Source: Cytospora piceicola (taxonomy: Eukaryota; Ascomycota; Sordariomycetes; Diaporthales; Cytosporaceae). From it: DNA of 64,000 nucleotides. The notes below the pieces were generated by a model. The model made no database searches, had not been told where the DNA came from, and saw only the letters and a program-made list of their open reading frames with translations. Of the stretch, positions 23,276 to 34,370 are shown piece after piece. The position numbers and the translations under genes are program-made. Position 1 is the first letter of the stretch; every line of letters starts with the position of its first letter. The stretch lies in the NCBI GenBank assembly GCA_023375675.1, contig JALQBC010000017.1, positions 372,001-436,000 on the forward strand. Direction: 5' to 3'.

Positions 23276-23359
23276 TGATCTGGCACGGGTTCGAACCGCA
23301 GACCTTCAGTGTACCTAACAGTGTTAGACTGACGTGATAACCAACTACACCACCGGACC
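23276..23359 (-). tRNA. tRNA-Val (AAC) with short intron
   Basis: On the minus strand the A box reads TGGTGTAGTTGG and the B box GGTTCGAACCC. The anticodon stem TCAGT/ACTGA encloses CTAACA, giving anticodon AAC. An insert of about 11 nt lies one base 3' of the anticodon, as in normal nuclear tRNA introns. The acceptor stem GGTCCGG/CCAGATC has one C-A mismatch and one G-U pair, and the T stem has two G-U pairs. It may therefore be a diverged or pseudo copy, although the promoter boxes are intact. Confidence 0.75.
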
Positions 23360-26300
23360 GAGAAATCAGGCGCCGAAGCGCTTGCTTGCGTTGGAAACTG
23401 TGCTTGAACGGGACTCTATATTGGAGTCACAAGAGAGAAAAAACTCTGCATGTGCCGTGGTGTGGGGCCAAAGCGATTCGATCCCCGAACGTTTGCGGTG
23501 TATCCCCGAGACACTGGACCAAGACAATCAATGCCTCTCCGTCCGGCGCACGAGTACGGACTGGGAATTACCCGATATCATGACTTCTCATTGTAATTCT
23601 GATTGCCGGCGACAGTGATTGCTTGTGGGCTAGATGGCACGCATGCGTCGATGCAGCGGACATGGTCCAGGTTTTGGCTATTCCCCGTGTTCACATATGC
23701 ACCCAGGTATCTCAAACAGAATCAAATGCGCAAGGCGGGCCTTTGACATTACAACCACACAAAACATACAGGAAACAGACGCGTAGAGAGTGGGGGGGGG
23801 GGGAGACGTGTTACGGGAATCAATAGCAACTTTACCAGTTCACTTAGTGACTTGTTAAAGTCATCCCAGACCTTGGCCCGGGAGATCTCCATATAGGGCT
23901 ATGGCCGCCATCTTGGCCAACATACCATGGCTATATGGACAGCTGTACATCTGTATGGCCTATCTGGCTATCACACTATACCCAGACACACCTGGTTATG
24001 GTGGGAAGAGCAAGCCGTCAAAATACCATGGTATGTCGCTTCCAACATCACATCACAGACTTTGACAAATCGCCGTCGAAGTCATCGGGAATCCCGGAGG
24101 AACCCCCAAAGGCTGTCCAGATGTCGGCAGCGATCCACAGACGTCGTGCTGAACCTGAGACGAACAAACGTTTTGCGCACACGACAGCGATGCACGGCCA
24201 GTTATCGTGCCACTGATAATATGATAAATCTCATCTGGGAAGACGCAAGCCCTTGGTCCTTACTCTTCACTCGGTGATCCGGCCGCTTCCGCCGATATCA
24301 GCCAGGGGTTCCGGATATAGCTGCCAGCCCTTCTGCGCGGGCCTGTGCCCCCCGATCCTGGATTATATCGGGACCAGCCCATGTTAGTTACAGAACCCTT
24401 TGTAGCTGTCGCGGGAGGTCGGCGGGGTCTATGAGACCAACCGTGATAAACAAGATGAAGAACATGCGCCGACATTGCGCCGGGCGTATCATTCAGACTA
24501 CCGTAGAAGCAAACCCCAAGGTCGTCGTCGTCGACTGCTTGTTGAAGTATGTCGCCGAGAAAGATGTCAAGAAAACACCCGACTACCATGTCCTGAGACG
24601 TGATGACATGGCCTAAGATAGGCAGGTGCAAGCCCGACGTTACCACAGTATCATGGTCTGCGTGACTGCATCTGATACATCTGATACATCTGAAATCCAA
24701 AACACAAACATCCGGACAAGTTCAATGCCTGCGCATGCAAGCCTGGCAAGGTGCGGAGCGACTACCAGTATCTGGATGATCCCGAGGCACGGTGTCTCCC
24801 GGATTGCAAAACTTGCGATTTGCGACCCAAGTTCTGGCCGCGTGCCCTCTTTTCTTCTTCTTCGTCTTCTTCTTCTTCTTCTTTTGTTTCCCCTCTTCTT
24901 AGAGGTTTTGGTCTGTCTTCGAAATAACGACGGAGGCCGAACGGGGGTTTATGGAGCGGCCCGCGCGTTCTTCATGTCGTATCCCGCTTTGTCCTCGCCG
25001 GCAAGATCCGCCGATGCTAGCACTGGAGTCCGAGCTACCTGTTGTGCGCCACTACACTATGGCCGCTTCGGATCGATCCCCGTGTGGCTTCGGTCGAAGA
25101 ATCAGGGGGACGAAATGAGAAGGTATACTAAGGCCACACGTTGCTTCTTGGTCCTTCTTTGGGGGGGGCGGGAGAGGGGATGGGAGCAGGGAAGTCACGT
25201 TTTTCTGTTTTGTTTTGTTTTGTTGGGTGGCAGACAGGGTGGATACTGTACATTCTACATTCTACACTACTACCACAGTATACACAATGCTCAGGCCGCC
25301 CGGAGGCCACTGATCACGCCTCTGAAATGGCCCGCTTGCCACATGGCTTGTCGTCTAGGTACCTATGTAGGTAGGTACCTATTCAGTCTATGTGGGTGGT
25401 TGGTTGGTGATGAGTATTTGAGGCAAACCCACAGTTTTTCCTGTAATGCGTGGTCGATACAAACCCACGGGAGAAATTCAACAACTAAAAAGGCCACTGG
25501 AATGGACTGAATGGCTTCCCTTCAAACGTCGGTCATTCACCGGGCGAGGTCAAACAAGCCTTCACCTGCAAGTCATGGCTCTCTACTCGTCATGTGAGCT
25601 CATCTGGTCATCTCGTCATCCATTCCCCAGTAATAACTCAATCATCACCAGGGGCTTCTGTACTCTTGATTGCTTGTGGTGGTTTGCCTCATTACCTGTT
25701 TACCAGCTCTGACTCCATCAAGGCGGCTGTGGTGCGCCCACTGACAAGCACTGAGAGGCTCACAGGCTTACAGGCTTACAGGCCTTCTGGGCCTAATAAT
25801 GACAGGGCCTACCATACCCGGCACTAGGTACCTAGGTACCTAATCCCAGTGGCCTCAGGGGCCTCAAATGCCCTGGCGGTGGGACGGTACGGGTCCGTAT
25901 TACCTGCCCAGGTGCCTAGCTGCCTAGGTACCTAGGTACCTACCTAGGTATGTACGTTACTGGTACTGTAGTATAAAAACCCCACGCAGACCCCTGTGTA
26001 CCAGCGTAACGCACTCACTCCACTTCCTGCCAGTTCTGAGCTTCACCTTCCGATGCGAGGGATGCAAGGCTTGATGAAGATGCTCCACCCAGACACATCC
26101 AGACTGCCAGACAGACAGATTGCCAGACTGTCACTCAGACGAAACTGCTCTGCCACCCAAGTCCACTTGCCACTCGTCACTGCCTTCTCGTCAGACATGA
26201 CAGTCTGAGCCAGACCAGACCAGAGAGAGAGGCGCAGAAAACTTAAAAACGAGGGCTCCCAGGTCGTCACTCGCACCCCCGTTATTTTCTTTGTTGTTTC

Positions 26301-27042
26301 ATTCGCTGGGTCCCGAATTCTGGGCCACTCACAGGCCTGGACCGGCATGGCAGCACGCAATAGGCTGGAAAGCCGCCATGGTCAGAGACCAATTGAGCTT
26401 CCCGATCGAGAACTGGCTGTGATGCCCTCACCTTGTTAAGCGGGTAAACCGGGGCCGCCGCCGGGCTACCGACGCTCTGTTCCTTGGGTATTTCTCTGAT
26501 TTGTCCTCGCTACACGAAAGATGCGGAGTCCCTCCAATTCGGACAATGTCCCAACTCGCATCGCCAGACTGCCAGACTGCCAGAGAGAGTACCAAGGACA
26601 CATGCATACCGGCATTGGGTCCATCCAGTCTAGCCTCTCTCTGTCTGCGCAAGCCCTTGTCTGGATCATCCATCTCGTGCTGCCCTGGTCCGAGGTGGGT
26701 CGACTGGTAGGTTTCGTCTAGCCGGTTGCGTTGCTATCTCCCTTCATTGTGGTCCCGCGCATCTATGGGTATGTATGTTTGCATGTATGTAAGTATGTAT
26801 GTACTTGCTCCAACCGGTCCTGTTATTCACATGGAATTCTCTCCTCCTCTTTCCTTTTCCTCCTGTCCATTTGTTTTGCCACCGTCCTTCCTCGTGCATA
26901 TGCCAATGTTTCTTCGGTGACATCCGGTCGCTACCAATGATTTCACCGTCACGCACGTCGCCAGGAACTTGACCATCCGCTGGAAAGGAAGGGAGAGTCA
27001 GAGCCACGCCGTGGTGAAAAGGGTCAACCTCCAGACGACAAG
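23360..27042. other. gene-poor region of 3.7 kb
   Basis: No gene can be supported. The region carries a G10 run near 23790, a TTC microsatellite at about 24853-24891 and G- and T-runs at 25159-25225. CCTAGGTACC clusters lie at 25359-25384, 25825-25842 and 25917-25952. Repeated CCAGACTGCCAGACAG-like runs occur at about 26098-26130 and 26565-26590, with GTATGTAT repeats at 26768-26808. A long open frame here (24626-25510) is rich in such tracts and is not protein-like. Confidence 0.5.
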
Positions 27043-29331
27043 ATGTGGGACTTCGGGGAGGGCAACCGTGGGCCTGAGATGGCCATTGTGTCCATTGTCG
27101 TGACCACTCTGACCGTCATCGCCGTCTCGTTGCGATGTTACACCATGCTCACCATCCTGAAGCGCTTCATGATCGAAGACTGGCTGGCCGTCGTCACTTG
27201 CGTGAGTTACCGAGCCTCATGACTTATGTGTCCTGGTATAGGGTCCGCTGCTAACAACTGCCGTCCCATCACCAGCTCTTCCAAGTCGCCTTCTGCACCT
27301 TTGTACTGCTTGGTGTATCACACGGGCTCGGGGCTCACGTGGAAAACGTCCCAGAGGACGAGCGTCCAAAGGCTCTAGTGTGGAAGTGGGCAGGCCAGGT
27401 CGCATACGTCGTCGTGTCGACAATGGTCAAGTTTGTGGTTGGCATCTTCCTGTTACGCCTATGCGTCAACAACGGCTGGCAGCGCGCCACCATCTGGGTG
27501 CTCCTGATACTCGTCGGGCTTTTCAACGCCTTCTACGTCTTTCTCGCCATCTTCCAGTGCCAACCAGTTGCCTTCTACTGGTGGCGCTACACCACAAATC
27601 CGCCCGTCACCGGAAAGTGTAACGGCCATGCTCTCGCTACGATCCCCACCTATTTCGCCGTCCTCATCGGCATTGCAGGAGACCTTATCCTCGCTCTACT
27701 ACCAATAACCTTGATAAAGAAGGCCAGGCTGGACAGGAAGACCAAGATTTCCGTGGTCTGCGTCCTGTCACTCGGGTCATTGTGAGTTTCCCTTTTTCTT
27801 CTCCTCCTTCTGACGTACTCCCACGCCTTCCTCTCCTGACAGTGTCGACTTCTCACACGTGCATGTACTCGGCCCAGTCCTCGTCTCAGTCTCATACAAC
27901 CTTCCGTTTTCGTCTCACTGCTGACACACCACCAGAGCCTCCGTTGCAACCATCGCTCGTATCCCCTATGCGCAACAGCTTCTCTCTAACCCCGACTACC
28001 TTTACAACTTTACCGATCTGGCAATATGGAGTATCGTGGAATGTGGCATTGCTATCACGGCATCGTCGTTGGCCACCCTTCGTCCACTATTTGTCAAATT
28101 GACCATATTGGCTAGCAATCACTTCACTAGCCAGTTCACTTCGATCAAGGGCGGAACTCCGGTCCTCCCCATGTTCAGCAACAATCAAACTACTACCTTG
28201 ATCTCGTCATCCCGACGACACAACACGCAAGACACCAATAGAAACACATCGATGACAGGAACGACAGCCGCGAGTGGCGGGTACGGGATAACGCACCTGA
28301 GGGAGAAGACGGATGGAATCCAGGTCGAGAGAGAGTTTGAGATGTCCGTTGTCAGCCGAGAGGGCTCCCAGGATAGCATTGATCGGCTCGAGGCGGAGGT
28401 CAACGAGGTCATCCGTCCCGGCACGGCGAAACTCAAAGCGAGCAGAGATCGGCAGCAGCATGGAAGCATACGGTCAAGCTCCAAATCGAGTCTTGCGCCT
28501 ATCCAGACGTCCTTCTGGGATGCAACGACGATAGCACCTTCGACGGTGTCAGCAGGGTCATCTATGTCTTCCGCTGGCGGGGCTTGGCCCCTCGACACAC
28601 CGGCACAGACCAGGGCCGTGACCCACAGCCCCCGATCTGTCGCATCAACAGGGAAATCCAGCTTCCGCCAGTCACAACGACGGACTCATGGTTCGGTTTC
28701 GGCGACGTTTGGTGGTGGTGGTGTTGGGTTCTCGCACACAGAGGGTGGTGTACTCCAAACCCCACCGCCACCTCGGTTCAGGCATGTGTCCACCAGCTCC
28801 GACGCCAGCCTGCCGGCCCCCGGAACGCCGCTCTCGCCAGCACCTGGTTTCCACCTCCCGAGACGCAGGGAGAACCAAAGCATCGCATCTACCGCCTCAG
28901 GCGCAAGCAGTCCAGCACCGAGCCGCTCCCGCGGCACCTTTGGTTCCGAGGACGGCTTGCCTGCTCCGCCGGGGGTGAAACAATACACCCATGGAGAGTA
29001 CATGTCTGACGTCAACTCCGACTTCGCCAACTCGCCCACCGGCCTGGGAAACCCACCGGTGACACCGAAGCTGGGAAGCCCGGCCTCTAGGGTGCGCTTC
29101 CCTCACCACAAGCCGGGGGTCATCCAGGAGGGGAGGGAGGAGAAGCGGAGGAAACGATCAAACGGGTACCCGGCTAGCGGCTCTTTGGCCCCTGCTACGG
29201 GGGCCGGCGACGAGAGCGACGAGGAATTGACGGGGTCGCAAACATCGCCTGTCGACGATGGGGAGACGCCGAGTCCCGTGAGTCCTCTGAGAAGCCACCC
29301 GCCTATCTCGCCTAAGGGGAACTGGCTATAA
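27043..29331 (+). CDS. integral membrane protein, fungal rhodopsin/Pth11-type domain
   Basis: Three exons, 27043..27201, 27276..27781 and 27936..29331, give 686 residues. All introns are GT-AG. The N-terminal 270 residues hold about seven hydrophobic helices: IVSIVVTTLTVIAVSLRCY, WLAVVTCLFQVAFCTFVLLG, AGQVAYVVVSTMVKFVVGIF, TIWVLLILVGLFNAFYVFLA, a segment after CNGHALATIP, KISVVCVLSLGSLASVATIA and IVECGIAITASSLATLRPLF. Landmarks of the fungal rhodopsin-like domain are the MIEDWLAVV loop, the FQCQPVAFYW turn and the SIVECGIAITASSLATLRPL end. The remaining 400 residues are a long Ser/Pro/Gly-rich cytosolic tail. Pth11-like members act as surface-sensing G-protein-coupled receptors in pathogens, but no Cys-rich CFEM domain is present and most relatives are uncharacterised. 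Confidence 0.87.
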
Positions 29332-30476
29332 CGACGGGAACGCCTCTCCAAATCAAGCGAATGATTAGAAACAAAAAGGAAGGAAACAACCCCAAAGTCC
29401 ACAACGCACCCAGCCATCTGCAAAACTTTACCGCTTATTATACCCTTTTTCTTTTTCTCTATCTACAAAGTCCAGCCACCTGGCCCCCCACGCACAAGCG
29501 CTGGCTGGCTCGACCTAGGACCTACAACCACTGGATCTCGAGCGACGTTGTTTCGGACGATGGGTTAATCCAGGAGAACGGGCGGCAGCGTTGCTTTTTA
29601 TATTATTTTGTCCCAAGCATGGTTTCTGGAATCATTAAGGCATGGCGACGGCGTCTAGAAGAAGATCTTCCTTCTTCTTTTACTTTAGTCAGGTATGAAG
29701 AGAGGTTTCATATAATGACTGTGTCGTGGAATCTCGGGGAAGAGGCCGGATCTTAGGGTTGAGAGGAGGTGGACGAATGTCCATGAAATCATGAGTTCTC
29801 GAACAGTCTCGAGCCAGAAGTGGCCCGGAGACAGAGAGGCATGTATTTAATCTCACGCGTTGTATGTAGTTAGGCGGTATCTGGATGCTAGGACGTTCAT
29901 AACAAGATAATTGTCTCATGTGCGGTCTTGCCCGGATCTGCTGTGATGGATAAGTACAGGCTGGGTTTATTTGTCTGACTATATCTGTTGCATGTTGAGT
30001 AGAGGCCACGACATGGGAAACCAATACCTCGGCATATAATTAGGCCCCATCGAGGAATTGTAGGCTCCCGAGGTCGTGGCCAATTAACGACCCTTCAGGT
30101 CTCGAAGGGCTCGATATTGGTGCGGCACTGTAATAATTGCCATGTCTATATCAAAAGCTCAGAAGGAGGACGGGCCTGTTTGTTCCTAACCCTGATACTT
30201 CTCCTATGCTTCGTGTGCCCCGTTTTTCCGACTACAAAAGTCGTAATGGATTCAACCCCTGCTATATCACGTTAGCAGCTGCACCAATCCCTCGCCACAA
30301 CCTTAACAACTATTATCACCCCTTCCCCACCTCTGACTTTAAACGATGTCACATGCAGCCAATCTTATCAGATTGATCTGATAACATTGAATAACTTCCC
30401 GACAATCCGCAACTACTGACCTTTAGGGTACCACCCTCCCGGTATCACCATCAAACCTAACCCATCCATCCTATCC
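29332..30476. other. intergenic, no gene seen
   Basis: It holds the 3' flank of the membrane-protein gene and the 5' flank of the ferric reductase. There are no protein-like frames. Confidence 0.5.
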
Positions 30477-32510
30477 ATGGACACCACAGTAGGTGGTCAT
30501 GGCCTTGAGGGCCAGCCCTCTAGGAGCTGGCTCGCAGATGCTTTCCGGGAGTCCGGGCGACAGGGCAGACTGGTGGAGTCGCTTGACGTCGTCCATGCCT
30601 CCAAACGCAAGAGTCCGATTCCACCCGAGCACATGGAATGGTTCATGGAGCTGAGAAGAATCTTGCTGGACGGGCGACGTATCGTTGCGCGTTACAATTA
30701 TGTCATGCTGGCGCTGCTGGCTGTCTTCACGGTACTGCATTTCTGGGAAAGGAGGAGATGTCGAGATCGATGGCAACGGAAAAGGGATCAAGATGCGACG
30801 AGAAGATCCACACAGGTCGATGCCCAAGGCATACCAGACTACAGGTCCACAGTATCATCGTCCTCGTCTAGCAGCTCATCCAGGATTACGACGCCTTCTG
30901 GAGCCGTCAAGGATGTCCAGATCGATCTCGAGAGGCTCCCGCTGCTAGGACGGCGCGAAACGACGACAAGTCACGGCATAATCGCACGAGCAAGGCGGTC
31001 GACTTCCTACTGGCTTGCATATCAGCCACGACCACTCCCAGTAGTCAACAGATTACTTCCGTCCAACGCTATATCTCTTTTCATCATGTTCTGGATCGGC
31101 ATCAACATCTTCTTCCACGTCTACCAGGTTCGCCTCCTCGAGGTTGAGTACTTCTTCTGCTTCGCCGACAGAGCCGGCTCCGTCTTTGTCGTCAACCTGC
31201 CCCTCCTGTACCTCCTCGCCGCCAAGAACCAGCCCCTGAAGCTGCTCACGGGCCGATCTTACGAGGCGCTCAACATTTTCCACCGACGAGTAGGCGAGTT
31301 TATGTGCTTCGAGGCGCTGGTCCACTTCGTCGGCATGTTGATCTGGCAGTTTGCCCTCGAGCCGGACTGGCTGGCGGCAGGCATCGACGCCTGGGCGTAC
31401 TTCACACACCCGCTCGTCGTCGAGGGAATCGGGACCTTCATCGCGTACGAGCTCCTCTACTTCACCTCCCTGGGCAGCTTCCGCCAGCGGTGGTACGAGC
31501 TCTTCCTCGCGTCGCACGTCGTCCTGCAGGTGCTCGCCCTCGGCCTCCTGTACCTTCACTTCCGCACATCCAGGCCTTACGTCCTCACATCGCTGGTCAT
31601 CTTCGTCGTCGACCGCGCGGTATGGCGCCTCGGCCTGAAGTCTGCCACCCTGACCGCGGAACTGACCGTCCTGCCGGACGGCGAGACGATGATGCTATCT
31701 GCGAACTGGGACAAGCCGTCCTCAAGCCCTGTCTGGCTCCCCTGGCCTCGACAGAACATCAGGCATGGGTGGAAGCCGACCGACCACGTCTTCCTCACCG
31801 TGCCCGCGCTCGGCCGGTCACATGCACTCCAGGCCCACCCCTTCACCATTGCGTCCGCGGCACCGCCTACGGGCCAGGCTACAGGGGGGCCCGGCGCGCC
31901 GCAGCAGCCGGCCCACTGCCGGCTGAGCCTGCTCATACGCGCCCACGAGGGCTTTACTGCGGACCTGCTTCGCCACGCCCGCCGCCACCAACACGTTCCC
32001 GTCCGGCTCGACGGCCCTTACGGCTCGACACACGCGCTCGACATGCTGCGCGCGGCTGACAGCGGCATCCTCGTGGCCGGCGGGAGCGGTATCGCCGTCA
32101 CGTTTCCGCTCGTGTGGGCGTTGCTGATGGACGACCCCGCCCACGGCCCCCACGACGGCGCCAAGCGGGCAGCAGCCGGGCCGGGGAAGAGCGGCGCCGG
32201 GCGCAAGGTGCGCATGCTCTGGATCATCCACTCGGACGAACACCGCGCCTGGGTGCCCCGGGCGGTGCTGGACGACCTCGTCGCGGCGGGCCTGGACCTT
32301 GTGGTCCCGCCGCCGACTGCCGCCTCCGGGCGGCCGGACGTGGTGGGCACCGTGGGTGGGTGGGTCGGGGAGGCGTGTGCGGGCGGGGGGCAGGCTGCCG
32401 TGGTGGTCTCTGGGCCGGACGGGCTGAACAGGATGGTGCGGAACACGTGCACCGAGGCTGTCGGCAGGGGGGCGGATGTCCGGACCGCGGTTGAGAAGTT
32501 TGGTTGGTGA
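30477..32510 (+). CDS. ferric reductase / NADPH oxidase family flavocytochrome
   Basis: Single exon, 677 residues. A first helix (YVMLALLAVFTVLHFW, about 75-90) is followed by a Ser-rich loop. The ferric-reductase transmembrane domain (about 190-370) has heme-ligand histidines in NIFHRRVGEF and ALVHFVGML, and a second pair in FLASHVVLQVLALGLLYLHF. The FAD-binding barrel has the HPFTIASA motif (about 450-460). The NADPH-binding lobe has GILVAGGSGIAVTFPL (about 525) and ends with VVSGPDGLNRMVRNT. This is the FRE/metalloreductase layout, which transfers electrons from cytosolic NADPH through FAD and two hemes to extracellular Fe3+ or Cu2+. It has no cleavable signal peptide. Single-exon structure over 2 kb is unremarkable for the family. 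The closest subtype (iron reductase versus Nox) is inferred from the lack of EF hands. Confidence 0.92.
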   Translation: MDTTVGGHGLEGQPSRSWLADAFRESGRQGRLVESLDVVHASKRKSPIPPEHMEWFMELRRILLDGRRIVARYNYVMLALLAVFTVLHFWERRRCRDRWQRKRDQDATRRSTQVDAQGIPDYRSTVSSSSSSSSSRITTPSGAVKDVQIDLERLPLLGRRETTTSHGIIARARRSTSYWLAYQPRPLPVVNRLLPSNAISLFIMFWIGINIFFHVYQVRLLEVEYFFCFADRAGSVFVVNLPLLYLLAAKNQPLKLLTGRSYEALNIFHRRVGEFMCFEALVHFVGMLIWQFALEPDWLAAGIDAWAYFTHPLVVEGIGTFIAYELLYFTSLGSFRQRWYELFLASHVVLQVLALGLLYLHFRTSRPYVLTSLVIFVVDRAVWRLGLKSATLTAELTVLPDGETMMLSANWDKPSSSPVWLPWPRQNIRHGWKPTDHVFLTVPALGRSHALQAHPFTIASAAPPTGQATGGPGAPQQPAHCRLSLLIRAHEGFTADLLRHARRHQHVPVRLDGPYGSTHALDMLRAADSGILVAGGSGIAVTFPLVWALLMDDPAHGPHDGAKRAAAGPGKSGAGRKVRMLWIIHSDEHRAWVPRAVLDDLVAAGLDLVVPPPTAASGRPDVVGTVGGWVGEACAGGGQAAVVVSGPDGLNRMVRNTCTEAVGRGADVRTAVEKFGW

Positions 32511-33125
32511 GGGGTTGAGTGGGTGTGAGGGCAATGGTTACTGTCATAATAGACACGGATGCGAGTATTTGAGTTTGTTCACCGTGTTTAATGCATAACA
32601 TATGGAAGGCGTTCGTGCTGCACCCCATAGAAACGGCGTTGGTTTTGTGAATAGCGAAACGGCTGCGCAGCACACCGTCGAATCGTAGCAGGTGTTTATA
32701 TTCAATACCCTAGGGTAGATCTATCGTGTGTACCTCTCAGCATATACATCGGTTTTGCAAAGAACTTGAATATACATTTGCTACATGATAATAAGAATGT
32801 AATGGCAGACATCAGCCTGGCTGGTACCTGTTTACGTGAACCTGAGCTCCTGAGTGTGTGCACCTGCCCCCCAGTCATCATCTCTGAAACTATGCATTGC
32901 AGGCCATTACTACAACCAGACTTCCTTAACACACATGCAGGAACTCCTTCAGCTCGGCATCTTCCAAATGGCAGCGCGGGAGGCCCCGGGGAATGCCCTG
33001 TTGATATAAATATACTTACAATGTGCCTGGAGTTATTTCCGGCCCTCATTGGTAAACATGCATTGTTGGTTTTGGTGATGGGCTGTGGCGCAGGCGCAGC
33101 CGAGGGAGCCCTGCTACTATAGCTA
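32511..33125. other. intergenic left flank of the large transposon
   Basis: It contains TACCCTAGGGTA at 32707-32718. No gene is seen. Confidence 0.5.
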
Positions 33126-33283
33126 TTTCTTTAGAACACCGTGTTACCCCTCCCTTATCCGATGAGTTAGTTCCGCGCCCCCCTTATAATTTTACTATAA
33201 TTCTCGGAAACTTACTATTTTAGTATTATTTTAACCGCTTCTGCTATTATAACGCCGTTTAATCGTAAATAAAGCTATCGTAA
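33126..33283 (+). repeat. left 158-bp terminal inverted repeat
   Basis: It starts TTTCTTTAGAACACCGTG and ends AAAGCTATCGTAA. It shows T (or A) at sites where the right copy has C (or G), mostly in CpA/TpG context. Confidence 0.9.
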
Positions 33284-33499
33284 TACTAGGCTGCCTACTC
33301 TTTATATATAAAAAGGCTATATTATAGTACTTTTTTACGCTATAGCCTTCGCCGTCTATTAAATAGCTAAAGGGCTAGTTCTGTTACTACCGTCGTATTA
33401 TATAGCGATATTGCGAGAAAGTTACTTTTATAAGGACTGTATATTTAAGCGTGCCGCTATTAACGCTATTAAATATTATTATTTTTAAGTAGTAAGCTT

Positions 33500-34370
33500 T
33501 AAAGGTTAGTGTTATTTTTTAATTTAGTATCTGTTAAGCTTAGTTAACGTATAATCTTTACTATATAAGAGCTAAAGGACTACTTTTTCGAGAAACCTAA
33601 CTTATATTTCGACGAGATATAAGTCTTTTTAGCCGAGTTTTACTATATCGACGTTATTATTTTTATAATATTTATAATATTTAAGGCGTATAACTAGTCG
33701 AATAAATAGGTTTATATTTTTATATAATAACGTAACGAAAACTTTCGTACTTATTACTTATATAAAGTTTTTAACTTTAAATATACTACTAATATATTTA
33801 TATTTTATAACGAATCGGCGACCGATAAACGTAATAGCGTTAAAAGGATAAGCTAAGTACCGGTTAGTTAAATACTATAGGTTAAAAGCTTATTAAAAAA
33901 AGGCGGGAGGTTTTATATACTGTTTGTTATTACGGTTAGCGGCTTTTTCGACGTAACGATATATAAAGAGTATATAATTAAAGACTTCTTTATAAAGTAA
34001 CTAATCGAAAAAACCTTACTTAAAATAACCTCGTTTTTAGGCTTACGGTCGATTTTTATAATAAATAACGCTTCGTAGTATTATAACGAGAGAGTATATA
34101 TAGCGTATAAAACAGCCGGGGTTTAGCTTTTATATCTACCTTTATATTTTTTTAATTTTAACCCGATTAAGGCTTTTTTTAGTAACGTAAAGAGGTATAT
34201 CCGGAGGTATTATAAGTATAGAATAGATAACTTTAATAGTAACGAGAAGTTTACTATTTTTTTAAGGGAGTGTATAGATAAGGTTAGGTAGCGTATAAAG
34301 GCGATTAAAGGTTATTTCTGCTATATACAGGTGTTAGAAAGAAGGTTTATAGTTAAAGATATATAGTAAT
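33500..34370 (+). pseudogene. DD34E (DDE_3) transposase, inactivated by point mutation
   Basis: One frame (codons starting at 33602, 33806, 34052, ...) reads through without frameshift. It is interrupted only by TAA/TAG, as expected where RIP turns CAA, CAG or TGG into stops. Family landmarks appear in order. NENFRTYYLYKVFNFKY and FIFYNES surround the first catalytic site. FYILFVITVSGFFDV and SIFIINNAS mark the second site, then LLYLPLYFFNFNPIKAFF the third. ARGHF-like C-terminal relics follow. The normal D, D and E codons are AAC (33809), AAT (34064) and AAG (34169), so both Asp are Asn and Glu is Lys. Spacing between sites two and three is exactly 34 residues. This is the fungal Tc1-like DDE_3 endonuclease. 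It cannot be active. Confidence 0.85.

Noticed and set aside
24626..25510. 294-codon open frame on the + strand
   Set aside because: It is made of microsatellite and homopolymer translations (poly-Leu, Phe/Cys runs) with no domain. It lies in a repeat-rich gene-poor region.
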